From Urechis unicinctus (lineage: Eukaryota > Annelida > Polychaeta > Xenopneusta > Urechidae), in the NCBI GenBank assembly GCA_034190875.2, contig CM067356.1, forward strand, positions 60,169,208 to 60,233,207: 64,000 nt of DNA, written 5' to 3'. Position numbers and translations under genes: made by a program. A model generated the notes under the pieces. The model saw nothing but the letters and a program-made list of their open reading frames with translations, was not told the origin of the DNA and searched no databases. Below, one piece after another: positions 1 through 11,530 of this stretch (its first letter is position 1; the number at the start of each line of letters is the position of its first letter).

Positions 1-114
1 TCCCAAAACATAAATTATATATATATATATATAGAACTCTGTCGTGAGATCCAATGAGAATGAGGCGATTGCGCGAGATCAAATGAGAGGTACTGGTGAA
101 ATGATGTTTTTCAG

Positions 115-300
115 AACGAGTGTGCGGGGATCCCGGCACCCCCGCCCACGGGCAACATGACGGACTCAGTGCTAACGACCAGTACCCGTACGGTACAACG
201 TTAACGTTTACTTGTGATGGAGGAACACGATTGATTGGCTCGTCACGTCTCACCTGTCTTCACACGGCACGATGGAACGGCACACATCCCATTTGCCAGA
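115..300 (+). CDS. CCP/sushi module exon 1
   Basis: Acceptor tttttcag precedes 115 and donor gtaagt follows 300. The 62 codons hold a full CCP with C..P near the start, TFTC in the middle, the LTC strand and a terminal RWNGTHPIC signature. A GTG codon at 120 is internal, not a start. Confidence 0.85.
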
Positions 301-3300
301 GTAAGTTTCCTGCCTTCTCAACACATCTCTTCCGAATTTCTTTTATACTCTGAGGTACATGAATATTTAAGCTACATTTGAGAAACACTTGCATACATAC
401 CGACGGGTAATCTAATTGAATTTGATTTACAGGAGTGCTCTGTCCAGCAGTGGAGGCCCCAGAACATGGCAACGTTGTCATGGCAACAATCGCACACGGA
501 AATAATGTGGGCGGCGTCTTAGAATTTACTTGTAACCATGGATATGAGTTGTATGGCGCGACCACAATGCAATGTCTCTCTGATGGAAATTGGAACGCCA
601 CAGTACCAACTTGTAGAGGTAGAATTGTCTGGTTTTTGACTCGTTTTTAACAAGTGTGATTGGTCACATAAATGATTATGTTGGCTTTGTTGAACAGCCA
701 TCGAGTGTCCTGATCCGGGTTCTTTGGAGCATGGCAGTCGAGACGATAGGGGTTTTCGATTAGGTCAGTTGGTACACTGGGTGTGCTTCGCGGGTTACAT
801 TCTGGAGGGATTCCCACAGGCGACGTGTCAAGCTGGTGGCAGCTGGTCCGCGCCACCTCCGCTCTGTCACGGTACGGGCGTCGCCATATCTTAGCTCAAT
901 TCTACATATGTGATTCTATCTACCCTCTGAAGACTTGTTTTGGATCTGTGTGATTGTGTGATTGGATCTGTGTGATTGTGTTGTTCAAATCTAGCCTGTC
1001 CTTTGCATCATTACACGATGGAGATGACGTCAGGGGAACGGCTGTGTGTGAGATGTCCTCCTGACTCACACACACTTACCGTGGCCAGTTCCTCCAAACA
1101 ACAGTGCCTCTGTGACCGTGGTTACAGTGGTCCTCACGGGGGGCCGTGTACAGGTGAGAAATAGTATCCCGAATTGCCAATCAAGGGTTCATCAACACCT
1201 GTCCAAAACTACCCCAGGCACACCAACACCACACCCAAACTACCCCAGGCACACCAACACCACACCCAAACTACCCCAGGCTCACCAACACCTCTCCCAA
1301 ACTACCCCAGGCACACCAACACCTGTCCCAAACTACCCCAGGCACACCAACACCTGTCCCAAACTACCCCAGGCACACCAACACCTGTCCCAAACTACCC
1401 CAGATACACCAACACACACCAACACTCCCAAACTACTCAAGGCTCACCAACACCTCTCCCAAACTACCTCAGGCACACCAACACCTCTCCCAAACTACCT
1501 CAGGCACACCAACACTTCTCTCAAACTACCCTAGACACACCAACACCACTCCCAAACTACCTCAGGCACACTAACTATGGCGACTTTTGTGGTCGAGAAG
1601 ACGCTTGCTTTTGAGTGGTGTTGTTTGGTTTGGTTTAGCGATGGAATGCCCCGTGTTGGCTGGCGTCCCCCACGGCCGCCTTCATCCCTGCTCCACATCG
1701 CTCGGCTCGGAATGTGTCTATCAGTGTGAAGCTGGTTACATTATTACAGCAGGGAGCAGTGTGCGACGCTGTCGTGAGCCTGGCGTCTGGGACGGCTCCT
1801 CACCAACTTGTACAGGTAGGCCATACCGTTATGATGGCTTAAGCTTCTGCCATACCGTTATGATGACTAAAGCTTTTATCATAGTAGGCCATGCTGTTAT
1901 GATGGCTAAAGTTTTGTTAAGGTAGGCCATACTGTTATGATGGCTAATGTTTTCATTAAGGTAGGCCATACTGTTATGATGGCAAAGCTCCTATGTTACA
2001 TCGCAATTATAACACTGAAATGCTGGGTTTGTCTGTTGGGCTTGGCAGCGTGCCCCATGGACACGTTCCGAGGTGGGAAGGCGACGTGTCTCCCGTGTCC
2101 TGTCTTCTCTCATACTGCAGACATCGGCTCTGTACTGGAGAACTGTACGTGTGATGCGGGCTTTACCGGTCCCCAAGGCGGCCCCTGTCACGGTAAGCAC
2201 ACCATTGACACCATGTCACGGTAAGCCCACAATCGACACCATGTCACGGTAAGCCCACAATCGACACCATGTCACGGTAAGCCCACAATCGACACCATGT
2301 CACGGTAAGCCCACAATCGACACCATGTCACGGTAAGCCCACAATCGACACCATGTCACGGTAAGCACCCACTCGACACCATGTCACGGTAAGCCCACAA
2401 TCGACACAATGTCACGGTAAGCACTCACTCGACACCATGTCACGGTAGCCCACAATCGACACAATGTCATGGCAAGCACACACTCGACACCGTTTTAACC
2501 TCATCAGCCTCCAACGTGTAGCTCACAAATCAGAACTTGTTGGTGGTGAAACTAGATGTGGACGAATGCGAGGCAGGCACATCTGGCTGTCAACAGGCGT
2601 GCAGGAACACACTTGGCAGCTATCTCTGCGAATGTAACATACCTGGCTATGTCTTAGAAGTGGACCGGTTGACCTGCTTTCGTGAGTACATTTGACATAA
2701 GCTAACTTTGTTTTTCTGGCATATAAAAAGCGCATTTCTAAATGTTCCACAGTTATAATAAAATATCCGTTGTAGAGAGGTAATCGCTTTGTGGAGGTAA
2801 CTTTTATGCGTTGGTAGCCATTTTGTCTTAGTAGCCTTTATGTAGAGGGGTCAAATTGATACGCTGATAAAGCCGTAGCCATTTTGTCTGAGTATTCTTT
2901 GTGTTGAGGGGCCAAATTGATACGCTGATATAGCCGTAGTCATTTTGTTTGGGAAGCTTTTATGGAGAGGGGCCAAATTTATACGCTGATATAGCCGTAG
3001 CCATTTTGTCTGAGCAGCCTTTGTGTAGAAGGGCCAAATCTGATACGCCGATATAGCCATGATGTGGACGTAGCCGTGGCATAGAAGATCCCTTAATGCG
3101 AAATACCCGTGAAGAATATTAAGTCGTTCTGTGGAGGTAGCCGTTTAAAATAAGGAGTTGTTCAAAAGGTTGGCGTTCAGTCGAGGTAGTCGTTAGGATA
3201 TTTGTGTATATATGAATATGTATTGAGTGGATTCTTCTCCGTCGTCAGCCGACAGAGTCTGCAAAAACCTGACTGCTGATGACGCCCCAGGCAATGGCGG

Positions 3301-6300
3301 CTTGGCCTGCCATTGGTTCAGAGAAGAGAATTCGCAACAATGCTCCATCCGGTGTAACCCTGGTTACGACATCCCCGACAGAGTCAACTCGTATGAGACA
3401 TGCGGACCAACAACTGGCTTCAAGTGGTCGTACAAACGCGTCAACGCTTCCGCCGAACTCTTCCCCTGCATACGTAAGTCATACTCGACTAGAGCTCATT
3501 CACATTATGAATATTAGCACTTGTTCCTGCTGTCAATATATTGTCATTCCAGACAAGAGTTGATGTCAGTATAGTTAAGAAGGACCGCGGTGCATGTCGG
3601 TATAGTTCAGAAGGACCGCGGTGCATGTCGGTATAGTTCAGAAGGACCGCGGTGCATGTCGGTATAGTTCAGAAGGACCGCGGTGCATGTCGGTATAGTT
3701 AAGAAGGACCGCGGTGCATGTCAGTGCAGTCTAATGAGGCTTAAGTATGTGTCACTAAGGTAAGAAAATAAATCGTGTTCAAGGATAGCTTTGGAAACCA
3801 AAAAGTGCGCCAACACGTTTTATCTATAAAGTTAGATAGAAAAGCAACTTTTGCCAATACATCAGCGTGTGTCAATACGATTGGTAAGGACAGCAGCGTG
3901 TGTCAATACAATTGGTAAGGACAGCAGCGTGTGTCAATACAATTGGTAAGGACAGCAGCTTGTGTCAATACGATTGGTTAGGACAGCAGCGTGTGCCAAT
4001 ACGATTGGTTAGGACAGCAGCGTGTGTCAATACAATTGGTAAGGACAGCAGCGTGTGCCAATACGATTGGTTAGGACAGTAGCGTGTGTCAATACAATTG
4101 GTAAGGACAGCTGCGTGTATCAATATGAATTGGCAAGGACAGCAGCGTGTGCCAATACGATTGGTAAGGACAGAAACTTATGTGGATGCATTCAGATATG
4201 TGAATAGCACTGTTTGTGTATTTTCTCATTAGCGGAATTCTACCCCGATTTCCACTTTGAAGTGGACTCGACCTATTTCGTCCAAACTTGCTCGTCGCTC
4301 TCGGAGGAGCAGAAGAAGGCAGTCGGTCGGCAGTTCGCTCAGCAGCTGTCCCGAGAGGGGGTTTGTTGGCGACGGCGCTCCCGCATCTGCCATCCGAAAG
4401 ACGTAGGAATCATTTGTGGCCACTCTCAGCGAAAGAGGCGCGATGCCGACAACAGCACGGACATTGACGACAGCAGTACGGACATTGCCGACTTAAAGTT
4501 CGGGATCCACGCCATTAAAGTCAATGACAAGACGCTAGATTGTCCGCAGATTTGCCGGATGTTGCGGTTACCACGACGACACTGCCCTCGGTTCTGTATT
4601 CCGGCTTACAAACGTTACCTGAGGGCAGCCGTGCAGCACGCGCAGACTCAGATCCGAGCACTCTATGCAGACCCCGAGAAACGACGCGCGACGTTTGAGG
4701 TTTTGGACAGGAGGTTCGTGCCGACAGGAAGCGTCCACGTTGGAGCAGTGAGGATAAACTGCGAGGAGGGGATGGAAGCGACGGACGAGTTATGTGGTGA
4801 GTCAATTGTTAGCGGACAAGCTCCAAAAACCACCTCATATCATGTAAGGATGTCGTATCAATATGTGGTGAGTCAATTGTTAGTGAACTAGCTCTAAAAA
4901 CCACCTCATTTCATCTAAGGATGCGGTATCAATATGTGGTGAGTCAATTGTCAATGAACTAGCTCTACAAACCACATCATTTCATCTCATGATGTCGAAT
5001 CATTATGTGGTGAGTCAATTGTTAGTGAACTAGCTCTACAAACCACATCATTTCATCTCATGATGTCGAATCATTATGTGGTGAGTCAATTGTTAGCGAA
5101 TTAGCTCTACAAACCACCTCATTTCATCTAAGGATGCGGTATCAATATGTGGTGAGTCAATTGTAAGCGAATTAGCTCTACAAACCACCTCATTTCATCT
5201 CAAGATGTCGAATCATTATGTGGTGAGTCAATTGTTAGCGAATTAGCTCCAAAACCACCTCATTTTCATCTCAAGATGTCGTATCAATATGTGGTGAGTC
5301 AATTGTAAGTGAATTAGCTCTACAAACCACCTCATTTCATCTCAAGATGTCGAATCATTATGTGGTGAGTCAATTGTTAGCGAATTAGCTCCAAAAACCA
5401 CCTCATTTCATCTAAGAATGTCGTATCAATATGTGGTGAGTCAATTGTCAGTGAACTAGCTCTACAAACCACATCATTCATCTCAAGGATGTCGTATCAA
5501 TATGTGGTGAGTCAATTGTTAGCGAATTAGCTCTACAAACCACCTCATTTCATCTAAGAATGTCGTATCAATATGTGGTGAGTCAATTGTCAGTGAACTA
5601 GCTTTACAAACCACCTCATTTCATCTCAAGATGTCGTATGATTATGTGGCGAGTCAATTGTCAGTGAATTAGCTCTACAAACCACCTCATTTCATCTCAA
5701 GATGTCGAATCATTATGTGGTGAGTCAATTGTCAGTGAACTAGCTCTACAAAACACCTCATTTCATCTCAAGATGTCGTATTATTGTGTGACGAGTCAAT
5801 GTTAGCGAATTAGCTCCAAAAACCACCCATTTCATCTAAGAATGTCGTATCAATATGTGGTGAGTCAATTGTCAGTGAACTAGCTCTACAAACCACATCA
5901 TATCATCTCAAGATGTCGAATCATTATGCGGTGAGTCAATTGTTAGTGAATTAGCTCTACAAACCACCTCATTTCATCTCAAGATGTCGAATCATTATGT
6001 GGTGAGTCAATTGTCGGTGAACTAGCTCTTCAAAACACCTCATTTCATCTCAAGATGTCGTATTATTATGTGGCGAGTCAATTGTCAGTGAACTAGCTTT
6101 GCAAACCACCTCATTTCATCTCAAGATGTCGAATCATTATGTGGTGAGTCAATTGTCAGTGAACTAGCTCTACAAACCACCTCATTTCATCTCAAGATGT
6201 CGAATCATTATGTGGCGAGTCAATTGTCAGTGAACTAGCTCTACAAACCGCCTCATTTCATCTCAAGATGTCGACTCATTATGTGGTGAGTCAATTGTCA

Positions 6301-8857
6301 GTAAACTAGCTCTACAAACCGCCTCATTTCATCTCAAGATGTCGAATCATTATGTGGTGAGTCAATTGTCGGTGAACTAGCTCTACAAACCACCTCATTT
6401 CATCTCAAGATGTCGTATCATTAATCACTATTTGGTCGTCTTCTTACACCACAGTACCCTGCGCTGCTGGCAATTACTTATCGGAGTCATCAGGCACATG
6501 CGTGCCTTGTCGTATTGGCTGGTATCAAGCCGAACAAAAGCAGACGACATGTGAGCGATGTCCCATGGGAACCTACACGCCATTCAACGGTTCAACCACC
6601 TGTCAGCGTGAGTCCTTATTCACACAACCCGAGAGTCCCCATCCCCCAATTGGTATGCCTCCAAATCAGTGTAGCTCTAAATGTGAGTCTTCATTCCCCC
6701 AATCAGTGTGGCTCTAAACGTGGGTCCTCATTCCCCCAATCAGTGTAGGCTCTAACCCTGAGTCCTTATTCCCCTAATCAGTGTAGCTCTAAACGTGAGT
6801 CCTCATTCCCCCAATCAGTGTGGCTCTAAACGAAAGTCCTCATTCCCCCAATCAGTGTTGCTCTAAACGTGAGTCCTTATTCCCCCATTCAGTGTAGCTC
6901 TAAACGTGAGTCCTTATTCCCCCATCAGTGTTGCTCTGAACGTGAGTCCTTATTCCCCTAATCAGTGTAGCTGTAAACGTGAGTCCTCATTCCCCCAATC
7001 AGTGTGGCTCTAAACGTGAGTCCTCATTCCCCCAATCAGTGTTGCTCTAAACGTGAGTCCTTATTCCCCTATTCAGTGTAGCTCTAAACGTGGGTCCTTA
7101 TTCCCCCAATCAGTGTTGCTCTGAACGTGAGTCCTTATTCCCCCAATCAGTGTAGCTCAGAGTCCTCATACCCCAATATGTAAGCCTCCAAAACGGACCA
7201 AATCAGTGTTGCTGTAAGCGCCCATTCGTCCGTTAACTCTGTATCACCGTTTCTCATAATGCTTTGATCTGACTTGTTCCTCGCGTTGGTGTTGCAGCCT
7301 GCCCTGTGGGTCTTTTTGGCATGGATTGCGCGTCGACGTGTGATTGCGAGCATGGCCAGTGTCTACCTGTCGACGGCAGCTGTGTGTGCGCAGCGGGATG
7401 GACGGGCCTGAGCTGTGATGCAGGTAATGTCAGTATGGTGGAAATGCTGTCATGCAGGTAATGTCAGTATGGTGGAAATGCTGTGATGCAGGTAATGTCA
7501 GTATGGTGGAAATGCTGTGATGCAGGTAATGTCAGTATGGTGGAAATGCTGTGATGCAGGTAATGTCAGTATGGTGGAAATGCTGTGATGCAGGTAATAT
7601 CAGTATGGTGGAAATGCTGTGACGGCGAATATGTTGCCACGATAGAAATTATTTTGCAGTGATACTCCAGTCATGGTGATGACGGTGTTAAGGTGATACT
7701 CCAGTCATGGTGATGACGGTGTTAAGGTGATTTTCCAGTCATGATGATGACGGTGTTAAGGTGATATTCCAGTCATGGTGATGACGGTGTTAAGGTGATA
7801 TTCCAGTCATAGTGATGACGGTGTTAAGGTGATATTCCAGTCATGATGATGACGGTGTTGAGGTGATATTCCAGTCATGATGATGACGGTGTTGAGGTGA
7901 TATTCCAGTCATGATGATGACGGTGTAAATGTGATATTCCAGTCATGGTGATGACGGTGTTAAGGTGATATTCCAGTCATGATGATGATGGTTCAAGGTG
8001 ATAGTCCAGTCATGATGATGATGGTTCAAGGTGATAGTCCAGTCATGGCGATGACGGTGTTGAGGTGATATTCCAGTCATGATGATGACGGTGTTGAGGT
8101 GATATTCCAGTCATGATGATGACGGTGTTGAGGTGATATTCCAGTCATGATGATGACGGTGTTAAGGTGATATTCCAGTCATGATGATGACGGTGTTGAG
8201 GTGATATTCCAGTCATGATGATGACGGTGTTGAGGTGATATTCCAGTCATGATGATGACGGTGTTAATTAGAATGTTGAAATTAGAAGTGTTTATGTTTT
8301 TAGACTAATCTTGCTTATATGTTCGTTTTAATTAAAAAGAATTTTTTGTTATAAAAGTTGATTTTACCTGTACGACCCTGTCATCAGATTACCTGTACAA
8401 CCTTGCCATCAGGTAACCTCTACGACTCTTTCATAAGGTTACCTTACGACCCAGTCATCAGGTTACCTGTTCGACCCTGTCATCAGGTTAACTCTATGTC
8501 CCTGCCATCAGGTTACCTGTTCGACCCTGTCATCAGGTTACCTGGTCGACCTTATCATCAGGTTACCTGTGGGACCATGTCGTCAGGTTACCTGTGGGAT
8601 CCTGCTTCATTCGAGATTTAAGGTCACTAAACGGCAGCATTTGAACTTAGTGAGTGGTACGTCTGTGACTCGTTAACAAAAGCTATCGTCTGTCTGGTTC
8701 AGATGTGAATGGTTGTCAAGACAGCGCTTGTTTCCCTGGTGTGACGTGTCAAGACGTGTCGGCTCCGGGTACAGGGTTCGTGTGTGGCGCCTGTCCAGCG
8801 GATCACTTTGGCGACGGCGCCTATTGCTTAGCCAACACGATGGATCAAGGCGACTGA
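115..8857 (+). CDS. SVEP1-like modular secreted protein, 3' part (12 exons, 5' incomplete)
   Basis: Exons 115-300, 433-618, 698-871, 995-1153, 1639-1815, 2049-2192, 2556-2681, 3249-3473, 4233-4796, 6455-6607, 7298-7423 and 8703-8857 join in frame into 790 residues. Every internal exon is phase 1-1 with AG/GT borders, the classic module-shuffling arrangement. Domain order is CCP, CCP, CCP, ephrin-receptor-like Cys-rich, CCP, ephrin-like, calcium EGF, CCP-like, a linker with a dibasic cleavage site, ephrin-like, EGF, EGF, stop. The stretch CCP-like module, basic-cleaved linker, ephrin-like repeats, EGF resembles the corresponding part of vertebrate SVEP1 as I remember it. That family is secreted, binds matrix or cell-surface partners and acts in adhesion. 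No transmembrane segment follows, so secretion is inferred. The 5' part (signal peptide, possible vWA domain) lies left of the window. Orthology versus mere domain similarity is not settled. Confidence 0.82.
433..618 (+). CDS. CCP/sushi module exon 2
   Basis: Phase 1-1 exon after acceptor ttacag. It has CPAVEAPEHGNV at the start, EFTCNHGYEL and a closing GNWNATVPTC, which are the four cysteines and Trp of a sushi domain. Confidence 0.85.
698..871 (+). CDS. CCP/sushi module exon 3
   Basis: Phase 1-1, 174 bp. It reads IECPDPGSLEHG, then VCFAGYIL, ATC and GSWSAPPPLC, again four cysteines plus the conserved Trp. The donor is cacg/gtacgg, a weaker donor than in the neighbouring exons. Confidence 0.83.
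995..1153 (+). CDS. Ephrin-receptor-like Cys-rich repeat exon 4
   Basis: Reads CPLHHYTM, then CVRCPPDSHT and a closing CLCDRGYSGPHGGPC. The C-x-C..GY-GP-GG-C ending is typical of GCC2_GCC3/ephrin-receptor-like Cys-rich modules. Phase 1-1, 53 codons, donor acag/gtgaga. Confidence 0.8.
1154..1638 (+). repeat. Intron with ~31-bp minisatellite
   Basis: From about 1195 to 1575 the intron is about 12 copies of a ~31-bp unit with the core caaactaccccaggcacacc. ORFs over it are low-complexity and are not taken as coding. Confidence 0.88.
1639..1815 (+). CDS. CCP/sushi module exon 5
   Basis: Phase 1-1, 59 codons. It reads ECPVLAGVPHGRL, then CVYQCEAGYII, RRC and a closing PGVWDGSSPTC. The acceptor is ggtttag at 1638. 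Confidence 0.85.
1816..2000 (+). repeat. Donor-anchored minisatellite, ~40-bp unit
   Basis: The intron starts gtaggccata at the splice donor. The same word recurs four more times, with and without its first bases, inside units of about 40 bp ending gttatgatggctaaag. Several later copies therefore keep a GTAGGC donor-like site. Confidence 0.8.
2049..2192 (+). CDS. Ephrin-receptor-like Cys-rich repeat exon 6
   Basis: Phase 1-1, 48 codons. It reads CPMDTFRGG, then CLPCPVFSHT, NCTCDAGFTGP and ending QGGPCH. Same module type as exon 4. Confidence 0.8.
2193..2500 (+). repeat. Donor-anchored 28-bp minisatellite
   Basis: The exon ends tgtcacg and the intron begins gtaagc. The array repeats about 10 times a 28-bp unit carrying tgtcacggtaagc followed by a variable cacaatcgacaccat segment. 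Each copy duplicates the exon-intron junction including the GT. Confidence 0.88.
2556..2681 (+). CDS. Calcium-binding EGF exon 7
   Basis: Opens DVDECEAGTSGC, the calcium-binding EGF signature, and continues NTLGSYLCEC and GYVLEVDRLTC. Phase 1-1, 42 codons, donor tttc/gtgagt. Confidence 0.87.
2682..3248 (+). repeat. Intron with ~60-bp repeat
   Basis: Between about 2805 and 3060 four diverged copies of a ~60-bp unit share the phrase gtagccattttgtctgag and gatacgctgatatagc. Nothing else is recognised in this intron. Confidence 0.75.
3249..3473 (+). CDS. Degenerate CCP-like module exon 8
   Basis: Phase 1-1, 75 codons with CNPGYDIPDR, ETCGPTTGFKW and a last cysteine followed by donor tac/gtaagt. 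Cysteine spacing is CCP-like but elongated. In SVEP1 a comparable odd CCP precedes the cleaved linker, which is why the order is read as SVEP1-like. Module identity is moderately sure. Confidence 0.75.
3560..4175 (+). repeat. Two 31-bp minisatellites in intron 8
   Basis: About 3575-3725 holds five copies of a 31-bp unit around gaaggaccgcggtgcatgtc. About 3860-4170 holds about ten copies of an unrelated 31-bp unit around aattggtaaggacagcagcg. Neither begins at the donor of exon 8. Confidence 0.85.
4233..4796 (+). CDS. Cys-rich linker exon 9 with furin-type site
   Basis: The largest exon, 188 codons, phase 1-1. The N-terminal third has TYFVQTCSSLSEEQKK and several cysteines. A basic run QRKRR followed by DADNSTD near 4427-4450 fits furin cleavage. 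The remainder is probably alpha/beta with NDKTLDC, RFCIPAYKRYL and a closing CEEGMEATDELC. An acidic Asn-rich stretch follows the basic site. Placement between a CCP-like and an ephrin-like module matches SVEP1. Confidence 0.8.
4797..6425 (+). repeat. Donor-anchored 71-bp minisatellite, about 23 copies
   Basis: The intron begins gtgagtcaattgt. That word recurs roughly every 71 bp to 6425 (for example near 4868, 5221 and 5576), nearly always preceded by the exon-like tatgtg. Thus nearly every unit carries a near-perfect duplicate of the exon 9 splice donor. Confidence 0.9.
6455..6607 (+). CDS. Ephrin-receptor-like Cys-rich repeat exon 10
   Basis: Reads PCAAGNYLSESSGTC, VPCRIGWYQAEQKQTTC and ERCPMGTYTPFNGSTTC, a textbook GCC2_GCC3/ephrin-receptor-like repeat. 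Phase 1-1, 51 codons, acceptor ccacag. Confidence 0.88.
6608..7165 (+). repeat. Donor-anchored 37-bp minisatellite, about 15 copies
   Basis: The intron starts gtgagtccttattc at the donor. The unit repeats that word followed by ccccaatcagtgtagctctaaa. Most copies keep cgtgagtcc, so again the donor is multiplied. Confidence 0.9.
7298..7423 (+). CDS. EGF-like exon 11
   Basis: Reads CPVGLFGMDC, ASTCDCEHGQC and SCVCAAGWTGLSC: eight closely spaced cysteines as in laminin-type/MEGF-type EGF repeats. Phase 1-1, 42 codons. Confidence 0.87.
7413..7625 (+). repeat. Donor-anchored 34-bp minisatellite, 6 copies
   Basis: The unit begins with the last 11 exon bases ctgtgatgcag, then gtaatgtcagtatggtgg and aaatg. 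The exon 11 end and donor are copied six times almost without change, so homology starts inside the coding exon. Confidence 0.92.
7660..8270 (+). repeat. 34-bp minisatellite, about 17 copies
   Basis: Unit gtgatattccagtcatgatg plus atgacggtgttgag, fairly homogeneous, in the same intron as the donor-anchored array before it. Confidence 0.9.
8355..8605 (+). repeat. ~26-bp minisatellite
   Basis: About nine degenerate copies of a unit reading tcaggttacctgttcgaccc. The ORF across it is an artefact of the repeat. Confidence 0.8.
8703..8857 (+). CDS. Terminal EGF-like exon 12
   Basis: Acceptor ggttcag. Reads DVNGCQDSACFPGVTC, QDVSAPGTGFVCGAC, then FGDGAYC and a TGA stop at 8855-8857. Spacing is like the EGF repeats of thrombospondin-type proteins. 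With no following donor and the stop in frame, this is the C-terminus. A possible AATAAA lies within gtaataaacaag near 9222. Confidence 0.8.
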
Positions 8858-9018
8858 GGCAGTTTAAGTGGCAGGGTGGCAATATTCATTGGTTAACATC
8901 TAACCTATATATATATGCAAATAATCGTTATAAAATTAAGTAAATATAACCAGCAATTGACTCATAATATTTTCTATATCACTATTATGAGTTATCTTGC
9001 GGTAACGGATTACCAAGT

Positions 9019-9180
<162 letters not shown>

Positions 9181-9529
9181 GGTTGTCAAAGCTAAGAAAA
9201 TTTGTTGCATGCCAACTCGACCGGTAATAAACAAGATCCAGGAATGTTTTCAAAGCCCCAAACAAAAACCGTATATGCAAAGTACATTGATACATTATAT
9301 ATCTTCCATTGGCCATTTGATTAATTTTCGATCACATGGGCTCGGCGAGAGGCCACATGCTGAGGTCCGATGAAACAGTTGCTGTTTTTGTCTAGTTCGA
9401 CCGATACACATTACTAAAACATTGATATATAGGGCTTCAAATAGGGGACACAAAATCGGCCGACTGAATCTCACAATGAAGCGTTTATATACAGGATATG
9501 GACTGTTGATGACTGGTATCTGAAACCGT

Positions 9530-9985
9530 TTCTAGCTGACGAATCCTCCGTTTGTTAAAGCCCCAGTCATTCTAACTGACGAATCCTCCGTTTGTTAAAG
9601 CCCTAGTCATTCTAACTGACGAATCCTCCGTTTGTTAAAGCCCCAGTCATTCACTAACTAACGAATCCTCCCTTTGTTAAAGCCCCAGTCATTCTAACTG
9701 ACGAATCCTGTTTGTTAAAGCCCTAGTCATTCTAACTGACGAATTTCCGTTTGTAAAGCCCTAGTCATTCTACTGACTGACGAATCCTCCGTTTGTTAAA
9801 GCCCTAGTCATTCTAACTGACAAATCCTCCGTTTGTTAAAGCCCCAGTCATTCACTAACTGACGAATCCTCCGTTTGTTATACCCCCAGTCATTCACTAA
9901 CTGACGAATCCTCCGTTTGTTATACCCCCAGTCATTCACTAACTGACGAATCATCCGTTTGTTATACCCCCAGTCATTCACTAGA
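9530..9985. repeat. 40-bp minisatellite, about 11 copies
   Basis: Unit ctaactgacgaatcctccgt followed by ttgttaaagccccagtcatt, downstream of the SVEP1-like gene. Confidence 0.9.
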
Positions 9986-11530
9986 TAAACATGAAAATTG
10001 GACATACACTATATGTGATCACCGAGATATTCCTTGCCGAACTCGACTAGTATGTGACAGTGGAAGCATCATGTTCAGCATATAGCAACAAAAATTGCCA
10101 AGGGAATTGGCATCACAAATAAAATTAAATATAAAGTAAATAAACATACTCTGATAACTATGTATTACATACACATTTATATATCGTTATTTAATATATT
10201 GTAATATAATATGGGGAAATGCTGCGAAAATACATTTGAATAAATTGCCTATCTTACGAATAATTAGTCATTCAGGGTATAGAGATCATACAGAATTATT
10301 ATTTAACGAACAAAACATTTTGAACATAAATCAGCTCCACCTATATTGTGTGGCAATATTCAAGTATTAATATCATGGTGGATTCTTACCTGAAGTATTT
10401 AATGACATGTTTACAAAATATAGAAATGACCATGGATATTTAACAGAAATAGGCTAATCTACTTACCCCCTAGGTGTACAACAAATGTCCGTCACAAACG
10501 CATTCATTATGTTGGTGCCTGTTTATTCAACTTTATTCCATATAGTGTAAATGATACTTACTTCCTCATGCACCTTTGATAAATCAATAAATTGCTGTAC
10601 GAGGATGATGGAGCGCACAAACTTCAGTTTCTGCTCCCATTGACCTGTGTGTGTGTGTGTGTGTGTGATTACATACAGATGCCAAGAATTTTATTATCTG
10701 TCATATCTATATTGTAATAATACATCTACTTATATGGTTGCTATAGAAGAATGTAACCTGTGTATGTAATTATTCATGTATGTGTATGTGGCCAATAAAT
10801 TATCTATCTAAATGTTTTTTTTATCTATTATGGGGAAAGATTTCGGACACCTAGCAAGATTCGAACAAGTCCTTTCAATTGATAAACAGGCTGACTGGAC
10901 CAGAAATAATGGCATATCCTATCGATAAAGGGGACGCCATACCTGACACTGAAGCTAGTGATCAATAAATTGGGGCTGTACTTTCTCGGGTACAAGATCG
11001 AAAAGAAAAAGGATATTGCCTATGCCAGGAGATCCCTGTTTGCTGTTGTTAATCCGCCACTATCCTACAGGAAGATCAGATCTTCAGACACTGAGCTTGC
11101 TTTTCACCCTGAAAGAATCAAGAGGAAAAACAGCAAGAAGGACAGACAACCTCTCAGTTTACAAGGTGAAGGTAGTGAAACGACAGCTGCTGATGCTGAG
11201 ATTGTGTATCAACTGATCGCGCCCATTCCGTCGATGGGAAGGGTTTTGATATAAAGTATTCTGTTAATTTATTGTATTCAATAATACATTAGTGTTGAAT
11301 ACAGGGTAAATAATGCATATTGAGTAGTTTGTCATGGTGGTACTTGACTTTTACGGTGGGACTTGATTATTTTGGTCACATGATCAGTACAGAAGGTGTA
11401 TAAGGTGGGGTCACCCGGTTAGGAGCAGACAGGAGATTAAGAGGGCATAGGTACGTGACTACCAGGCAGGGACTCGAGGCTATTGAATTTATGTTACACG
11501 GGATATCTTTATAAAATCTTCTGTCTATTT
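9986..11530. other. Intergenic, no gene supported
   Basis: AT-rich DNA with a short (GT)n at 10649-10668 and a gccaataaattatctatcta tail-like motif near 10790 that could be the 3' end of a degraded retroelement. A 98-codon + strand ORF at 10958-11254 is Lys/Arg-rich and unrecognised. It has no family signature and is left uncalled. Confidence 0.5.

Noticed and set aside
10958..11254. 98-codon basic ORF as a gene
   Set aside because: No recognised motif, no splice or promoter context; kept only as a note in the intergenic entry.
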